Shown one piece after another: positions 60,512-64,000 of a stretch of 64,000 bases of DNA. A program made the translations under genes and the position numbers. Position 1 is the first letter of the stretch. Every line of letters starts with the position of its first letter. Under the pieces are notes generated by a model, which saw only the letters and a program-made list of their open reading frames with translations, was not told the DNA's origin and searched no databases. Origin of the DNA: Hyparrhenia diplandra (Eukaryota; Streptophyta; Magnoliopsida; Poales; Poaceae); the NCBI GenBank assembly GCA_015847255.1, contig JADLZK010005562.1:186001-250000 (forward strand), written 5' to 3'.

Positions 60512-63500
60512 TGTAACACCCCAGGTGTTAATTACCAGTTAAGTAATGGATTTGGACAAAGACAAGTATATTAATTCGTGATCATAAGTTCGAAGCATCA
60601 GTTTCAGAGCAAAAGTAAGTTTTATATTTATATTTGGAGCCTGGCTAAGGAAATAAGTGATTAATGGGGAAACATGATTTCTCATGCTCTGCACCTCAAT
60701 TTATATGTGCCTTAGCTAATGGTTAAGTTTCGTGAAGATCGGAATCAAAAAGACACATGAATTGATAAGTCATGCCATTACTTATATATAGTGCTTAAAG
60801 TGGCTCTATAAGGTAACTGGAATAGGTGAAGCCAACCAATGCTCATCACAGTACTCAAATGACTCTAAATGAACTCCATAACAAAAGTCATGAAAGGTTC
60901 ATGTTGAGCATTTACCTCGAAAATGCCCCGATCGGCTTAAAACCCTAGTTTAAAGAGTTATTAAGTTCTTTCGCTTTGACCAAAGTGGAATTATATTTTT
61001 CCGAGCAAGATATGAAGTTTGACCTTTAAGTGAAATTGGAGAATTTGAGTAGTACAACAAATGTTATTTTGGGGTCAAGTCGTGATTCAGCTCCTAAGTG
61101 CCTTAAATATAGCACCCAAGTTGGAAAGAAAAGCTGATTTCGGGACGGGATTTTTCTAAGTCCGGAATCAATGTCCAACAAGGTCGACGTCTCGCGTTCT
61201 CGAGATTTTGCTAAGTAACTTGATTTGGATCAAAAATAGGGATTTGAGTTTATGCTTCGAGGAACGACATATCAAAATTTGGGATCATTCGGATGAAGTT
61301 TGACAAGGTCTCGACATGTTTTTCTCGATCAAGATTAACATGTCGACATTGTCATGTTGGCATGTGATTATATTCTAATCCGTGCAGCTAATGGTCAAAG
61401 TGTCTTAACAAGAAATGTAGAGCATCATTCGGAGAGCAAATGTCGTTCTTGGCCCATCTTCAAATTCGGCGCAGAAATAGCCCAAATCGGCGCCCGAACC
61501 GACCTACTTCGACGCACGCCACGTGTTCGAGGAAATGCCAACACGCGTTTCGGGGCGTGTCCGCTGGCTATGTAGCGCCCACTCCATTGCCGCCACCTCC
61601 CCCGGTCTCGGTCGCGCGCTGGCGTTCTATGCGGTGGGGAGACGAGAATCGAGTTCCCCCCACTCCCTTCCTCTTGTTTCCCCTCGCCCTCCTCCCTCCT
61701 TTCCGCCCCACGCGCGCTGCAGCATCGGCGCATGGACGCCATGGCCATGGCCATTGGCCGAGCCGGCTTTTCCTTGCGCCGTTCTTCTCCTTCCTCAGCC
61801 TTGATCCAAGCGCCACCCGTTGCTCGGCGTCCGCGCTCCCTCCCTCGGCGCCGCCTGCGCCGTGCTCTTCGGGCGTCGGTGTTGCGTCTTGCCGCGCGAG
61901 CGAAGCCGCTTCTTTGCATTACGGCGGGTCCAAGGCTGAGCCGAGCCCGAGGACGCTGGCGTGAGTGCGGGTCAGCGCTGACCGCGGCGCCCCTTCGCCG
62001 CCACGGGTCGGCCAGGCCGAGCCGTCCGGCAATCGCCAGCGTCGCCGCCGTTCCTCCGTTCTTCGTGCGATGAACGAGAGGAAACGAAGGAAGTAGAAGA
62101 AAGGACCCAAAGGTAAATAAAATATTTTTCAGGATTCCCAATGTAAATTTCTTAACTCATATAAATAGTGTTTTGTACTTACCTATAATTTCATAAAAGC
62201 CCGAGGGCCTTTTTGCAAAACTGCCGAGGACCATTTCTGGCCGGGCCGCATATGGGCGGCCTGCACTCTTATTCCCAACAGTGCTGGGCCTACCAGTGGC
62301 TTTTAGGCCCAATGCCGTTTTTCCTTTTTATAAAATGTTTTATGAATTTCTTTTTATGGTGAATAGTATCATTTTTTGTTATTTTCATATAAATTCAAAT
62401 ACTTGCTTATAAATTCTGAAAATTTTTGTATAGCCTTTTAATGATGTCTAGTATTTATGAAAATTTTGAAACTTTGATTTTGAATAGTTCTTGCATGATT
62501 TAAAAATATAAATTTTAATTGAAAAATGCATCTTTCATGATTTTTAGAAAATAAAATATTTATTCAAAAATCATGAAAATTGATTTGGTGCTGTTTTTAA
62601 GCTATGATCTAGCTGTACAAAAAGTTTGGAGTCACTTTGACAAACTTTTATTTCTTTATTATTTTATGCTTGATTTATTTAATTAGAAAATGAGATGATT
62701 AGTGACTTCCGACTTAGGTTTTGTGAGACTTTCGGGTTGTTTTGCGAACCCTAAACCATACACAATCAAATGGTCCTTGAGAACTCCTTAGGCAATGGTG
62801 ATGATATCTCGTAGAGTAGTTCAACAAGTTGGTTTTGTTGGATTGCAACTTTATCGTGAAGGAAAGTTGTACTTAAGTGTACCATTTCATGCATCCATCA
62901 AGCATCATATTTATACTTCATCATGCTAAAGCATGCATCATCATCTACGTGTAGAGTATACGAGAGTGAGTTGGATCGTGTTGATGAAACTTTGGAGAAG
63001 GTGTTGATATGGTTCGCGATGATCGAGCTTTGGAGAAGGTGTATCCACCGAGAGGTGTCGTTGTCAAGTGTGACTTTGGTGATCTAACTTCAGAATCTAA
63101 CTTTTCCCCGCAAAATAGGCAAGCCCCGGTTCATTTAAACATTCCTTGTGTTTTTACAAAGCTTTATATCACCTTTGCTTTATGCTTTGCATTAGGTGAT
63201 AGGAGTTGAGTGACAACCTAATTGATGCATTACCCATCCTTGATTATTTCAATATCTACCTTGATAACCCGTTTTGGTAAAATGCTTAGAAATGCTTAGC
63301 CTTGCTAAACTAGTTAGACTTTGGAGTCAAAATGTGACAAGTCTCTTATGATAGCCCGAATGGGCATTTGATGAACAAAGATGTTATATGATGAAACCAT
63401 ACTTTGGGATATGGTGTTTAATTTAAGACCGGTCGGGTAATTTGCATTGAGAATGGAGTCTCCGTCGTAGTATTTCCGGCTTGTCGATTAAGGACCGAAG

Positions 63501-64000
63501 CGTGTAGGCCTGTGTAAATCGAGACTATGGAACGCAATGTCGCGCCCGAGGTCTTTTGACCAATGGCACATCTGCATCGGGCGTCGCCCGGGGACGGTCG
63601 AAACTAGTCTTCGACCACATACTCCGGTAAGCCCGATCTCGGGGTGTCAAATCGGAAACGCATACAACCCGCGCATTGGGAGTGGAGAGATGGCGGGAGT
63701 AGCGTGTACACACTCGTGGGTTAAATTCCCGGATGCCCGTGGGTTAGATTCCCAAGGTGTGAGGTGTACTGTGTTGCTCTCGGGTGGCGTGGGACGCGGT
63801 TCCGCTTTTGAGTATCCAAGAAAGGGTTGATATATGCAAGCTTAAGTGCTACATATGTCGTGTGGAAAGAACTCCCAATCTGGGTTAATCGATTTCGAAA
63901 TCGCCGTGCTTCTCGGATATGGAGACTCGGTTTCCCGACTTATATCGTAGTTTAATTATGAAACTATGAAGAGATGAAATAAGTGATGGTATATCTACGA
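60512..64000 (+). mobile_element. Long LTR of a Gypsy-like element, running off the window
   Basis: Begins tgtaacaccccagg at 60512, the same terminal motif as the LTR at 27500 (minus). Layout is also alike: AT-rich flank, GC-rich middle (61430-62090) with overlapping false frames in four or more frames, then AT-rich. No primer site, gag or pol sequence is reached before the window ends, so the LTR is either more than 3 kb or its end was not recognised. Confidence 0.6.

Noticed and set aside
61425..62141. 238-codon minus-strand frame plus overlapping plus-strand frames
   Set aside because: GC-rich middle of the LTR starting at 60512; no domain, and four or more frames are open together.

Overview
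The window is nuclear DNA of a grass. Genes have GT-AG introns, the intergenic space is packed with Stowaway-, Tourist-, hAT- and CACTA-type elements and long TGTAACACCC-type LTRs, and the gene families present (a cereal serine carboxypeptidase II and CC-NBS-LRR resistance genes) are typical of cereals. The MITE families suggest a panicoid grass such as a sorghum, maize or millet relative, but that is inference. No bacterial, organellar or CRISPR-like content was seen.

Layout. 1-4 kb: one plus-strand serine carboxypeptidase-like gene in four exons, with a Stowaway MITE just upstream. 6.8-11.3 kb: a minus-strand NLR gene (NLR1) that is almost intact, with a 3.4 kb 5'-truncated LINE in its upstream region. 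14.7-31 kb: gene-free and repeat-rich, holding a CACTA element, a fold-back element, MITEs, a LINE stub, a 44-bp minisatellite, an A-rich tract, a long-LTR retroelement and a second LTR with internal sequence on both sides. 31.4-36.5 kb: a heavily decayed NLR (NLR2). 36.5-38.6 kb: a CACTA element with perfect target duplications. 38.7-47 kb: repeats, a GC-rich promoter-like island, a non-autonomous hAT element and two exons of a broken cytosolic-type GAPDH gene. 47.3-48.6 kb: a solo LTR and a MITE. 49.3-55.7 kb: a copia remnant, an NLR 3'-end relic (NLR3) and another decayed NLR (NLR4). 57.6-58.1 kb: a truncated RING-H2 ORF. 59.3-64 kb: LTR retroelement sequence running off the window.

The unifying theme is a tandemly duplicated NLR locus. 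NLR1, NLR2 and NLR4 lie on the same strand and share an intron at the same place, between the P-loop/RNBS-A region and kinase-2. They also share a non-coding block downstream; five copies are recognisable, one of them with no NLR attached. All copies are damaged to different degrees. Exon 1 is 846, 845 and 849 nt in NLR1, NLR2 and NLR4; only 845 nt joins the shared acceptor in frame. The carboxypeptidase gene is otherwise intact but lacks a normal AG acceptor before its last exon.

I do not see a convincing wholly new system. The most useful observations are the single-base lesion at the NLR1 splice junction, the missing carboxypeptidase acceptor, the recurrent NLR-downstream block, and several transposon insertions whose boundaries can be set to the base by target-site duplications. 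Homology calls are from recognised motifs and comparison of copies within the window; no database search was run.
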